From contig JBMNMA010000001.1 in NCBI GenBank assembly GCA_050953105.1, positions 124,001-188,000 of the forward strand: a stretch of DNA of 64,000 nucleotides, written 5' to 3'. A program made the translations under genes and the position numbers. The notes under the pieces are model-generated. The model was not told where the DNA came from and did no database searches. It saw only the letters and a list, made by a program, of their open reading frames with translations. Positions 35,556 through 43,333 of this stretch are shown here, piece by piece. How positions within the stretch are numbered: position 1 is the stretch's first letter; the number at the start of each line of letters is the position of its first letter. This stretch comes from UBA1206 sp050953105 (GTDB lineage Bacteria > Bacillota > Clostridia > Oscillospirales > CAG-382).

Positions 35556-36797
35556 TTAATTGCTATTGTTCTTTTGTTTTAAACTGTCCCGGGTTTGAAT
35601 GAATGACTTTCTTGCCGCATGGCCGATAGCCGACGCAATATTGTTAGCGGCGGTGGCAACCCCTTTGCTTACAGCGGTTTTAGAAAGTTTGGTAAGATAC
35701 CTTTCTGTGGTTTTTATGTTTTTATGCCCGAGATAGGTTGAAACGGTGTCAAGGGGGAGCTTTTGCTCGTTATACAGTATAGAGGCGCAGGTGTGGCGGG
35801 CGTCATTTAGCTTTAACGAGCAGCCGCCGTTTTCCGCCCAGGCATCCGAGGCTTCCTCTATACACATTGATATGGAATGGGGGGATATGGGTGAATAATT
35901 TTCGCCGCAGAACAAATGCATTCTGGGATTGTTTTTTGAAATAAGCTCTTTTTTAAAGTCCTCGTCGGGTTTAAGGCGGTCCACAAGGTCGGCCAAAACC
36001 GTATCAAGGGAGGTATTTATATACAGCCTTCTCATACCCGAAGGGGGGATAGGCTTTATATCATATTTTTTGCCGTCACAGAGGGTGAGATTGTGGCGGA
36101 CATACAAGGCTTTTTCGTCCAAATCCACGTCGGAGACGGTTAGGGCAAGCAGTTCGCCCCGGCGCATTCCCGTATAAACCGCCGTGGCCCAGGCATGGTA
36201 GGCATACCAGAAGGGCCAGGCCTTCAATTCCATGTGAGCCCGGCAAAAGCCTAAAAACTCGCCGGCCCTGGTGGCGTCAAGAGCGGTGGCTGAACCGGTT
36301 GATGAAGGCGATTCCACACACACCCTTTCGCAGGGGTTGTGGGTTATTGCCCCCCATAATGCCGCCTTGGCAAGAACGGTTTTAAGTATGGCGAACCTGA
36401 AAGCGGCTGTCGCCCGGGAGTAGTTTTCGCATAGCCAGAGATAGTAGCGCCGGCAGAAAACTTCGTCCACCGAAATTAGGGGGACGGGACAGCCGTAGGC
36501 GGCGTCGCAGTATTTTTGAAGGCAGGATATGGCATAGTCGTTGTTGGCGAAGGTGGAGGGGGAAACGGATGAGGCGTCCTCCTCAAGGCAGCGCCGGGCA
36601 TAATCCACCACCGTCATTCCCGTTTCGGCGGAAATTTTGCCGGGAATTTGGCCCTGTTTGTAGCTTTTTTCAAATTCGGTGGCTTGTTGTATCGAGCCGG
36701 TGCCGGTGGATATCCACTTTTGCTTGCCGCCCACGTAGACGACCAGATAATAATTGCCAAATTCAACGCCGTTTTTCTTTTTACGGACAAGCGCCAT
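35556..36797 (-). CDS. Tyrosine recombinase/integrase, standing alone
   Basis: 413 residues from ATG 36797, chosen for its AGGAGGTGG site. The N-terminus has an AP2-like DNA-binding part (YYLVVYVGGKQKWISTGTG), then a SAM-like core-binding domain (60-165). Catalytic residues: Arg212 (TGMRRGEL), Lys248, Arg334, His335, His358 and Tyr367. The first His of the usual HxxR box is Asn331. No excisionase, phage or conjugation genes lie near. It may be a remnant or a resident recombinase acting elsewhere. Confidence 0.88.
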   Translation of the reverse strand: MALVRKKKNGVEFGNYYLVVYVGGKQKWISTGTGSIQQATEFEKSYKQGQIPGKISAETGMTVVDYARRCLEEDASSVSPSTFANNDYAISCLQKYCDAAYGCPVPLISVDEVFCRRYYLWLCENYSRATAAFRFAILKTVLAKAALWGAITHNPCERVCVESPSSTGSATALDATRAGEFLGFCRAHMELKAWPFWYAYHAWATAVYTGMRRGELLALTVSDVDLDEKALYVRHNLTLCDGKKYDIKPIPPSGMRRLYINTSLDTVLADLVDRLKPDEDFKKELISKNNPRMHLFCGENYSPISPHSISMCIEEASDAWAENGGCSLKLNDARHTCASILYNEQKLPLDTVSTYLGHKNIKTTERYLTKLSKTAVSKGVATAANNIASAIGHAARKSFIQTRDSLKQKNNSN

Positions 36798-36815
36798 GGC
36801 CGCCACCTCCTGTTT

Positions 36816-36843
36816 GTTATATACTATAAACGGCAATTGTTAA
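36816..36843 (-). promoter_or_regulatory. Possible promoter of the recombinase gene
   Basis: On the minus strand TTAACA (36838-36843), 16-base spacer, TATAAC (36816-36821), just before the AGGAGGTGG site. Confidence 0.5.
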
Positions 36844-36906
36844 AAATTCTTTATCCAACTATTTCCTTTCTGAAAATAGTATAATATTTTTATAGTAAAG
36901 TAAGTT

Positions 36907-38031
36907 CTAACGTTTTTGTTTAAAATACTGATAAAACGCACACTTTATCATGCCGTTGTACATGGGGCGTTTTTTGTCGGCATAACGGCCGAAATTCTTT
37001 TCGAAATCCTCGTCGGAGGATATGATATAAAGCTGCCATAAGGGTATTTCACGCTCAAAGGCTTTGCCCATTTCCCGTTCAAGAACGGCAACCTCCTTTT
37101 TTTCAAACATCCGCTCGCCGTAGGGGGGATTGGTTACTATTGTCCCCCTTGCCCCGGGAATGGGTGAGGTGAATTTAGTAACGTCGCCGGTTTTAAAGGT
37201 GATAAAATCCGCCACACCCGCCCGTCTGGCATTGGATATTGAAAGCTCAACGCAATTTTGGTCAATATCAAGGCCGAATATTCCCATAGAAGGGGAAATC
37301 TTGGTTGACTTTGCCTGACTTACGGCGTCGGCAAGTATATTATTGTCAATCAATCCGTATCCGGTAAAGGCAAAGTCACGGTTTATGCCCGGAGGAGTGT
37401 TTGAGGCTATGAGAGCCGCCTCAATGGCTATGGTGCCCGAACCACACATGGGGTCAACGGTGAGGACATTTTCCCTGGGTCTTGACAAGGCCACCATGGC
37501 AGCGGCAAGGGTTTCCCTTATGGGGGCAATATTGGATTCCGGCCGGTAGCCCCGCTTGTGAAGGGGTTCGCCGGTGGTGTCAAGCATAAGGCAGGCCATA
37601 TCGTTCTTTAAAAAGAAAACTATCTGCTTTTTAACCCCGGTTTCGGGGAAAATGCTTATTCGGTGTATTTTAGACAGCCGGGTGCAGATGGCCTTTTTTA
37701 TAATCGACTGGCAGTCGGGAACCGAAAAGAGGGTTGATTTTACCGAATGGCCTTTCACCGGAAAAGCGTCGTTTTTTGAAATAAAGTCCTCCCAGGGCAG
37801 GGCCTTTGTCCCCTCGAACAGATTGTCAAAGGTTTTGGCGGTAAATTCCCCGATTTTTATATAAACCCTTTCGCTGTAGCGGAAATGGAGGTTGCATAAT
37901 GCCATGGCCTCCGGCGGGGCCTCGAACTCTATCCTGCCTTCGGAGGTGGATATTCGTTTGTAGCCTAACTTATCAATATCTTCCCCTACAAGGCCTTCAA
38001 GGCCGAAGAGACAAGTGGTAATAAACCTCAT
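36907..38031 (-). CDS. THUMP-domain class I RNA methyltransferase (RlmL/YpsC type)
   Basis: 374 residues. A ferredoxin-like/THUMP N-terminus (1-160) is followed by a Rossmann methyltransferase: SAM motif VDPMCGSGTIAIEAAL near 195 and catalytic TNPPYGERM near 300, which marks N2-guanine methylation. The group methylates 23S rRNA (as RlmL and YpsC). The exact target nucleotide is inferred from the family. A monocistronic gene; ribosome site is weak. Confidence 0.9.
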   Translation of the reverse strand: MRFITTCLFGLEGLVGEDIDKLGYKRISTSEGRIEFEAPPEAMALCNLHFRYSERVYIKIGEFTAKTFDNLFEGTKALPWEDFISKNDAFPVKGHSVKSTLFSVPDCQSIIKKAICTRLSKIHRISIFPETGVKKQIVFFLKNDMACLMLDTTGEPLHKRGYRPESNIAPIRETLAAAMVALSRPRENVLTVDPMCGSGTIAIEAALIASNTPPGINRDFAFTGYGLIDNNILADAVSQAKSTKISPSMGIFGLDIDQNCVELSISNARRAGVADFITFKTGDVTKFTSPIPGARGTIVTNPPYGERMFEKKEVAVLEREMGKAFEREIPLWQLYIISSDEDFEKNFGRYADKKRPMYNGMIKCAFYQYFKQKR

Positions 38032-38144
38032 ATAAGCATAACCTTTCTTTATTGAAGGATACGGTAAATAATCCTCTGTTTTTACCCTTCCTTATTTTTT
38101 ACACAAGGGGGGTTATTATAGAAGCAATATATTTTAATCGGCTT

Positions 38145-38169
38145 AAAAAAGGCCGCTTGGCGCGGCCTT
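38145..38169 (-). terminator. Terminator of hpf
   Basis: An 8-bp perfect stem (38149-38156 with 38162-38169), 5-base loop and T residues on the minus strand. Confidence 0.88.
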
Positions 38170-38194
38170 GTTATTTTGTGAAATAAAAAAGTAA

Positions 38195-38716
38195 CTATTC
38201 AACGGGTTCGATAAGTCCGTAGTCGTTATTTTTTCTTTTGTAAACCAGGTTTATAACACCGGTTTCGGCATTTTTGAAAATATAAAACTCATGAGACAGG
38301 AGGTTCATCTGGAGGATGGCTTCTTCTACGCTCATTGATGTAAGGACGAACCGTTTGATTTTGGAAATCTTAAAATCGGTTTCTTCCTCATACAAGGCCT
38401 CCTCGGGAGTGGAAGCAGGCTGAATTTGTTTTTGCCTTTCAAGGCGGGTGCGGTTTTTGCGTATCTGCCGGATAAGGACATCAATTGCCTTGTCGAGGGC
38501 GCAGGCGGCATCCCTGTCTGTTTCTTCCGCCCTTAAGATAACACCTTTGCCGTAGACGGTGATTTCAACCCTTTCGCCTACCTTTTCTTCATACAGGGTA
38601 ACCGTGGCCTCGGCATCCTTGAAAAAGAACCTGTCAAGCTTGGCAAGCTTTTTTTGAAACCGTGCCTTAACATCGTCGGTAAGGTTGTACTTGCGGGCAT
38701 TGAATTTAATCTTCAT
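38195..38716 (-). CDS. hpf: Long-form ribosome hibernation promoting factor
   Basis: 173 residues. The N-terminal domain (1-100) is the RaiA/YfiA fold that binds the 30S decoding region, with KIKFNARKYNLTDDVKARFQ at the start. A linker leads to the C-terminal dimerisation domain (about 115-173, FKISKIKRFVLTSMSVEEAI). The long form makes 100S dimers in stationary phase. A consensus promoter and terminator show it is transcribed alone. Confidence 0.96.
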   Translation of the reverse strand: MKIKFNARKYNLTDDVKARFQKKLAKLDRFFFKDAEATVTLYEEKVGERVEITVYGKGVILRAEETDRDAACALDKAIDVLIRQIRKNRTRLERQKQIQPASTPEEALYEEETDFKISKIKRFVLTSMSVEEAILQMNLLSHEFYIFKNAETGVINLVYKRKNNDYGLIEPVE

Positions 38717-38757
38717 ATGGTTCCCTCCTTTTTATATATGGTACCCTATCTGAGCCT

Positions 38758-38787
38758 ATTATAACATTAAGAGGGATAAATTGTCAA
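38758..38787 (-). promoter_or_regulatory. Promoter of hpf
   Basis: On the minus strand TTGACA (38782-38787), 18-base spacer, TATAAT (38758-38763); both boxes perfect. Confidence 0.85.
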
Positions 38788-38817
38788 TGATGGCGGTATA
38801 AAATTTCTGTTAAGGGC

Positions 38818-39365
38818 TTATTTGGATAGCAGCCGTTTGCCGAAATAAATATCCGGCTTGCCCATGCCGCTGGCATCAGGCATAACGCCTATAATTTTAT
38901 AGCCTAACTTTAAGTAAAACGCCGACTGATGGGTGCCGGGGTTGAAATTCATAAGCTTTTCGGGAAGATTGTCAAACAAATCACAGTTGGCAAGGGAGGT
39001 TTCGCCGCCGTTGCTTTCGTCGTCGGCTCCCAGATAAATTGTAAGAGCCCCCTGTTTTCTGGCCGCGTCCTCCAACGCCGTAACTATGGCTCTGCCTATT
39101 CCCTGCTTTCTTTTGTCCCGACGGACGGCCAGGGGGTGGAGTTCGATTACGTTTCCGTCATAATCGGGGGCAAGTATGCCGCCCCAGCCCACCACCGCAT
39201 TATCCTCCAATGCTGCAAGGAGGGTGTTTTCCGGGACAAGCAGATCATTGATTTCATCCAAAGCGTCTTTAAAGGTGGGGTAGCCTTTGGGTAATGAGTC
39301 GGTTAATTTTTGGCGGCTTCATTTTTTTGATTTTCGTCCAGCAAAGCCATGTTGATGATTTTCAT
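38818..39365 (-). pseudogene. GNAT acetyltransferase, frameshifted near its N-terminus
   Basis: The main frame (to 39261, TTG) encodes LAVRRDKRKQGIGRAIV, TIYLGADDE and KLGYKIIGVMPDA, matching an AAC(6')-like GNAT family. It lacks the first 35 or so residues. The missing part is present in another frame: an ATG at 39365 with an AGAGGA site starts MKIINMALLDENQKNEAAKN, then stops at 39303. Adding one A to the A5 run at about 39305-39310 joins both into one 182-codon gene. So it is a one-base frameshift: real mutation, sequencing error or, less likely, recoding. Confidence 0.78.
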
Positions 39366-39382
39366 ATAATCCTCTTTTTTTG

Positions 39383-40216
39383 TCAGATTATACACTCCGC
39401 ATGGCGGGTAACATGGCAGGAGATATTTACTGCCACCGGCAGGGAGGCAATATGGGTGGGGTAGGTTTCAACAGCCACCTTTAGAGCGGTAGTTTTTCCC
39501 CCTAACCCCTGGGGGCCGACACCGGTTTGGTTTACGGTGTTTAATATTTTATCCTCAAGGGCGGCGACACTTTCATCGTGGTGTGCTCCCTCCCTAATTA
39601 ATGCTTTTTTTGAAAGGAATGCGGCGTAGTCAAAGGAGCCGCCTATTCCCACTCCTATTACAAGGGGAGGACAGGGCCGTCCACCGGCGGATTTAACCGT
39701 TTCGCATACAAAGTTTATAATATCATCCTCACTTGCGGTGGGGTTGAGCATTTTGATTTTGGACATATTTTCGCTGCCGAAACCCTTGGGGGCGGCGGTG
39801 ATTTTTATTTTATCCCCCTCTACCAGGGTTGTATATATAACGGCAGGGGTGTTGTCTTTGGTATTTTGCCGTGTCAATGGAGTAACCACCGATTTTCTGA
39901 GATAGCCTTCGGTATAGGCGGCCGAAACCCCTTCGTTTACCGCATCGGTAAACAAACCGCCGGTTATTTTAACGTCCTGACCGATTTCGGCAAAAACAAA
40001 GGCCATTCCCGTGTCCTGACAAATGGGAATGCCGTTGTTGCGGGCATAAAGCTGGTTATCGTAAAGCTTTTCGATTATCGACTTTGCCAGAGGATTATCC
40101 TCATTGTTTTTTGCCTTTTCAAGCAGGGATATTATTTCCCCGGGAAGATTTATATTAGCCGAAATAAAAAGCTCCTTTACGGCGTTTTTTATTGTTTCGT
40201 ATTTTATTTCTCGCAT
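39383..40216 (-). CDS. Class I fumarate hydratase alpha subunit
   Basis: 277 residues from ATG 40216 (GGCGGTGAT upstream). Iron-sulfur fumarase/tartrate dehydratase alpha family: PICQDTGMAFVF (first cluster Cys near 60), SAGGRPCPPLVIGVGIGG (second Cys) and the C-terminal SCHVTRHAEC. It would hydrate fumarate or a related acid together with a beta subunit. No beta-subunit gene follows, though it is normally adjacent; the next gene down is the frameshifted GNAT. Confidence 0.9.
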   Translation of the reverse strand: MREIKYETIKNAVKELFISANINLPGEIISLLEKAKNNEDNPLAKSIIEKLYDNQLYARNNGIPICQDTGMAFVFAEIGQDVKITGGLFTDAVNEGVSAAYTEGYLRKSVVTPLTRQNTKDNTPAVIYTTLVEGDKIKITAAPKGFGSENMSKIKMLNPTASEDDIINFVCETVKSAGGRPCPPLVIGVGIGGSFDYAAFLSKKALIREGAHHDESVAALEDKILNTVNQTGVGPQGLGGKTTALKVAVETYPTHIASLPVAVNISCHVTRHAECII

Positions 40217-40289
40217 TTTATCACCGCCTGAAATAATTAAACTTGGTGAAAGCAAATTTCATCCGGACAAAGTCTGAAGGCTTATATCG

Positions 40290-40313
40290 AAAAAACTGCC
40301 CTCACGGCAGTTT
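40290..40313 (-). terminator. Terminator overlapping the S1-protein stop
   Basis: An 8-bp stem (40293-40300 with 40306-40313) with T residues on the minus strand includes the TAA stop of the S1 gene. It ends the long downstream operon. Confidence 0.85.
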
Positions 40314-40716
40314 AGTTCTTAGAGCGTTTTGTGTTTTTTCCCCGTTTGCCGTCGTAACCCTTTTTAAGGTCGCTGATTTTTTCGTCGGACACCGATTTAA
40401 ACCGGGACATCATTGCCTCGAAGGATTTGTCATCGCTTTTGCGGAGCGAAAAATAATCCTCCGGCGGCTGGTTGGAGGTCTTTGGCGCAACCTTGGGGGC
40501 AAGGCGTTTTAACGAAAGGGCATAACGCCCGTTTTCGTCAAGGGATATAACCGCTGCCTCGACTTCCTGGCCTTCCTTTAAATAATCACGGATGTCTTTA
40601 ACGAAATTCTGGGAAACTTCCGAAATATGTATCATTCCGGTTTTTCCCCCTTCAATGGACACAAATGCCCCAAAGGAGGTTATTTTTGTAATTTTGCCCT
40701 TGACGACTTTATCCAA
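40312..40716 (-). CDS. yabR: S1 RNA-binding domain protein (YabR-like)
   Basis: 134 residues. Residues 1-70 are an S1 domain (VVKGKITKITSFGAFVSIEG, HISEVS). The tail is Lys/Ser-rich. The start is a TTG at 40716 with AAGGAG eight bases before. In Bacillus the cognate gene yabR follows divIC, the same order as here. It likely binds RNA or ribosomes; the symbol is by position and domain. Confidence 0.85.
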   Translation of the reverse strand: MDKVVKGKITKITSFGAFVSIEGGKTGMIHISEVSQNFVKDIRDYLKEGQEVEAAVISLDENGRYALSLKRLAPKVAPKTSNQPPEDYFSLRKSDDKSFEAMMSRFKSVSDEKISDLKKGYDGKRGKNTKRSKN

Positions 40717-40751
40717 GCTTTAACTCCTTGCTTCGCCATCCCGTTCGGGTT

Positions 40752-41036
40752 TCAGTTTGCGAAAGTGTTATAAAAGATTATTTCCCCGCTTTTGCGATAT
40801 TTAAGCTTATCCCTGACAACCCGTTCGATATATTCGTCGGTTATGGGGGTGTCAAGGCGGATGGTTACCTCTTCTATAACGTCTTCAACTTCTGCTATCT
40901 GCTCTTCAAGCTCTTCTTTTGTATTTTTAAGCTCATTTAGCTCCATCTGAATGTCTATAACCGCATAAATCAGTATTACGATAATGCAAAGCACCGCAAA
41001 TTTGGCTATTAAATTTGAGTTGTTTCTCTTTGCCAT
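40752..41036 (-). CDS. divIC: Septum formation protein DivIC/FtsB-like
   Basis: 94 residues: a short cytoplasmic tail, one membrane helix (12-30) and an outer coiled coil rich in Glu/Leu (32-60), then RVVRDKLKYRKSGEIIFYN, the usual FtsB/DivIC C-terminus. It joins FtsL and DivIB in the divisome. Position between yabQ and yabR matches the Bacillus order. Confidence 0.92.
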   Translation of the reverse strand: MAKRNNSNLIAKFAVLCIIVILIYAVIDIQMELNELKNTKEELEEQIAEVEDVIEEVTIRLDTPITDEYIERVVRDKLKYRKSGEIIFYNTFAN

Positions 41037-41059
41037 TTCTTATCCCTTCTTTTATGTGG

Positions 41060-41497
41060 CTAAACCTTAAATCCTTTTTTTGAAAGCCTTGTATATTTAA
41101 CTATCCGCAAGTATGAAAATATTCTGCCGTAGTATTTTAGCCATATTCGTACGGCACTTGTCCTTGCTTTTGATACCAGACGGCGGATTGTACTTTTTAT
41201 CCATTCAAGTATTTTATATGTCAGCCTGCCTATGGTAAAATAATAGGCCGAAAAGCCGCCTATAACGCCGGCGAAGGCAAAAAACCTTATTTGCCCTTCT
41301 GAATAATTATAGAACAAAACCATAAAGACAACAGAAACAAACAGGCAATAGATTACATCCTCAATAAAGACAATGATTTTGTTCTTGAAGGCAAAAGCCC
41401 GAAGGATACGGAAAAGGTCATACACTACTCCGCACACAACCCCCGCCAAAATGGAGGTTAAAAACAGATAGTGCTGGAGGGCATATTTGATTTCCAT
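41060..41497 (-). CDS. yabQ: Spore cortex biosynthesis protein YabQ
   Basis: 145 residues with about four membrane helices and the YabQ core VVCGVVYDLFRILRAF and GRLTYKILEW. YabQ is needed for cortex formation on the outer forespore membrane. Its ATG overlaps the yabP stop by one base (TAATG), so both are translated together, and its presence shows that the organism sporulates. Confidence 0.9.
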   Translation of the reverse strand: MEIKYALQHYLFLTSILAGVVCGVVYDLFRILRAFAFKNKIIVFIEDVIYCLFVSVVFMVLFYNYSEGQIRFFAFAGVIGGFSAYYFTIGRLTYKILEWIKSTIRRLVSKARTSAVRIWLKYYGRIFSYLRIVKYTRLSKKGFKV

Positions 41498-41763
41498 TAC
41501 TTGAAAATGCGGGAAAGCAGAGTCTTTTTCATCTGCCCGCCGGTATAGACCATGGCGTCGACGGTTCCCTTTACCGATGCCTCGCCGCTTTCAAGGGAAA
41601 GCTTTGTAACGCAAAGTTCGCTGCCGGTAACGGTGAGGGTGGTTTCACCCAGGTCGAACACAATGGTGCTTTCGTCAAAGCTGATAAGGTCGTTTATGCC
41701 GCTGACCGAAAGAATGGTTCTTTGTGTCAATGACAAGAAATGCTTTTTCTTTTCCTCTTGCAT
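41497..41763 (-). CDS. yabP: Sporulation protein YabP
   Basis: 88 residues, normal size. LTQRTILSVSGINDLISFDE at the start and LTVTGSELCVTKLSLESG match YabP, a small beta protein needed for spore coat and cortex assembly. It begins a small yabP-yabQ unit, with a candidate sporulation promoter and RNA structure upstream (see separate entry). Confidence 0.92.
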   Translation of the reverse strand: MQEEKKKHFLSLTQRTILSVSGINDLISFDESTIVFDLGETTLTVTGSELCVTKLSLESGEASVKGTVDAMVYTGGQMKKTLLSRIFK

Positions 41764-41767
41764 ACTT

Positions 41768-41821
41768 ATCCCCCGCTGCGTTTATCATTAAAAGCATATG
41801 TTATTTTGGGGGATGATATGA
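41768..41821 (-). promoter_or_regulatory. Candidate sigma-E promoter and SD-masking repeat before yabP
   Basis: On the minus strand TCATATC (41815-41821), a 14-base spacer and CATATG (41795-41800) resemble the sigma-E pattern. A 7-bp inverted repeat, ATCCCCC (41808-41814) and GGGGGAT (41768-41774), spans it; the second arm is the yabP ribosome site. The first arm lies upstream of the likely start of a sigma-E transcript. Confidence 0.45.
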
Positions 41822-41845
41822 CACAATTATTGCGGCGTTTACCCT

Positions 41846-42109
41846 TTAAGGCTGACCGAAGGGGTCGCCTTCAAGCACCTCATACATTTCGGCTGCTTTG
41901 TCTTTGGGGGCATTTTCGTTTATTTCCTTAACTCTGAAGGAAACGTTGCGGCTGCCGTAGGACACGGTTATAATGTCCCCCACACGAACCACGTAAGAGG
42001 CCTTAGCGGGTTTGCCGTTTACACTGATGTATTGGTTACCGCAGGCTTCCGAGGCTACGGTCCTGCGCTTTATTATCCTTGATACTTTCAAAAATTTGTC
42101 AAGCCGCAT
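41846..42109 (-). CDS. rqcP: S4-domain RNA-binding protein RqcP (YabO)
   Basis: 87 residues. The S4 fold is clear: MRLDKFLKVSRIIKRRTVA, VNGKPAKASYVVRVGD. RqcP works with RqcH in the ribosome rescue pathway that adds alanine tails to stalled chains. GAGAGG precedes the ATG. It lies between the HU gene and yabP, as yabO does in Bacillus. Confidence 0.9.
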   Translation of the reverse strand: MRLDKFLKVSRIIKRRTVASEACGNQYISVNGKPAKASYVVRVGDIITVSYGSRNVSFRVKEINENAPKDKAAEMYEVLEGDPFGQP

Positions 42110-42142
42110 AAGACCTCTCCCGTTATCCGTAAAAATGGCTTT

Positions 42143-42418
42143 CTATTTGTTTACAGAGTCTTTAAGCGCTTTGCCGGCCACGAAAACGGGGGCTTTGGAG
42201 GCAGGAATTTTAATTTCTTCAAGTGTCTTGGGATTTCTGCCTACACGGGCGGATCTTTCCTTAACTTTAAAGGACCCGAAACCGGCTATCTGAACCTTAC
42301 CGCCTTCTTCAAGATCCTTCTGAATGGCTGCGAACACTGCGTTAACGGCAGCCTCCGCATCCTTTTTCTTAAGGTTTGCCTGGGCGGCAACGACTTCAAC
42401 GAGATCTGTTTTGTTCAT
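42143..42418 (-). CDS. hup: HU-family DNA-binding protein
   Basis: 91 residues, full length. KTDLVEVVAAQANLKKKDAE, GSFKVKERSARVGRNP and KIPASKAPVFVAGKALKD are the HU hallmarks, with the Pro-tipped arm present as RNPKTLEEIKIP. It compacts DNA as a dimer. Own promoter (42450-42478) and strong ribosome site indicate abundant expression. Confidence 0.96.
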   Translation of the reverse strand: MNKTDLVEVVAAQANLKKKDAEAAVNAVFAAIQKDLEEGGKVQIAGFGSFKVKERSARVGRNPKTLEEIKIPASKAPVFVAGKALKDSVNK

Positions 42419-42449
42419 ATATAAACTCCTTTCTGTTATTTGCCAGCAT

Positions 42450-42478
42450 AGTATAACACGGCTTTATAAATTTAGCAA
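42450..42478 (-). promoter_or_regulatory. Promoter of the HU gene
   Basis: On the minus strand TTGCTA (42473-42478), 17-base spacer, TATACT (42450-42455), then AAAGGAG before the ATG. It lies in the 150-base gap after mazG. Confidence 0.75.
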
Positions 42479-42568
42479 GAGTATTTTTACTTTTTTTGGC
42501 GAAAAACCCCTTAATTTCAAGTCGTTTTCGTTGCTTTTGCATAATAAGGCCGGGTTTTCGCACTGCCT

Positions 42569-43276
42569 TTACTGTTTATTACGGCAGTTTTCTATAAAGT
42601 CATCAACCTGCTTTCCCAACGCTTCTTCGGCATCTATTCCCGAAAGCTGACATAGCCGGGAAAGGTCAAACAGCAGCTTTCCTGCGGTTTTTTCAAGTTT
42701 TTCTATGTTTGTAAGGTTTTCGGTAAGTGTTTGGGTCTGTAAAGCTATATCTCCTGTGACCTTGACAGCGTCACCGTCAATAAGCCCTGCGTCCTTTGCC
42801 TTTTTGGCTGCCTTTGCCGCCCTCATAAGGGAAGGCAGGGATGGGGGTATGCCGTCAAGGGGGGATTTTCTGGTGTCAACCTTGGTGGATTTTTTAATTT
42901 CTTCCCAGTTTTTAAGCACCACGTCCGGTGTGTCGGCCTTAACATCCGCAAAAATATGCGGGTGCCTTACAATAAGCTTTTTACATATTCCGTCGCAGAC
43001 GTCGTTTATGTCGAAATGCTCTTCCTCGGACGCCATTCTGGCGTGGAAAACCACCTGGAGCATAAGGTCCCCCAGCTCCTCGCAAAGGAGGGTGTAGTCG
43101 TTATTGTCTATGGCCTCGACCACCTCGTAGGTTTCTTCTATAAGGTTTTTCCTTATGGATTTATGGGTTTGAATTTTATCCCAGGGGCAGCCGTTTTCCC
43201 CCCGAAGGATGGCCATGATTTCGCACAGGTCGTTAAAGTTGTATTTTTGCTTATTTACAAATTCCCGCATTTTCAT
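42569..43276 (-). CDS. mazG: Nucleoside triphosphate pyrophosphohydrolase MazG
   Basis: 235 residues (an ATG at 43270 is an equal alternative). ENGCPWDKIQTHKSIRKNLIEETYEVVEA and EELGDLMLQVVFHA carry the metal-binding Glu/Asp residues, split here by their motifs EETYEVVEA and EELGDLML. A second, more degenerate half follows. MazG destroys aberrant NTPs and can lower ppGpp. It stands between HU and an unknown membrane protein. Confidence 0.93.
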   Translation of the reverse strand: MKMREFVNKQKYNFNDLCEIMAILRGENGCPWDKIQTHKSIRKNLIEETYEVVEAIDNNDYTLLCEELGDLMLQVVFHARMASEEEHFDINDVCDGICKKLIVRHPHIFADVKADTPDVVLKNWEEIKKSTKVDTRKSPLDGIPPSLPSLMRAAKAAKKAKDAGLIDGDAVKVTGDIALQTQTLTENLTNIEKLEKTAGKLLFDLSRLCQLSGIDAEEALGKQVDDFIENCRNKQ

Positions 43277-43333
43277 ATTCTTTCCACGGTTATTTTGCTC
43301 ATTTAGCGTTTTTTTATTATTCCGCCTACCTTT

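Noticed and set aside
35514..36906. Prophage or integrative element around the recombinase
   Set aside because: Neighbours are core genes; no structural, excision or conjugation genes and no visible direct repeats.
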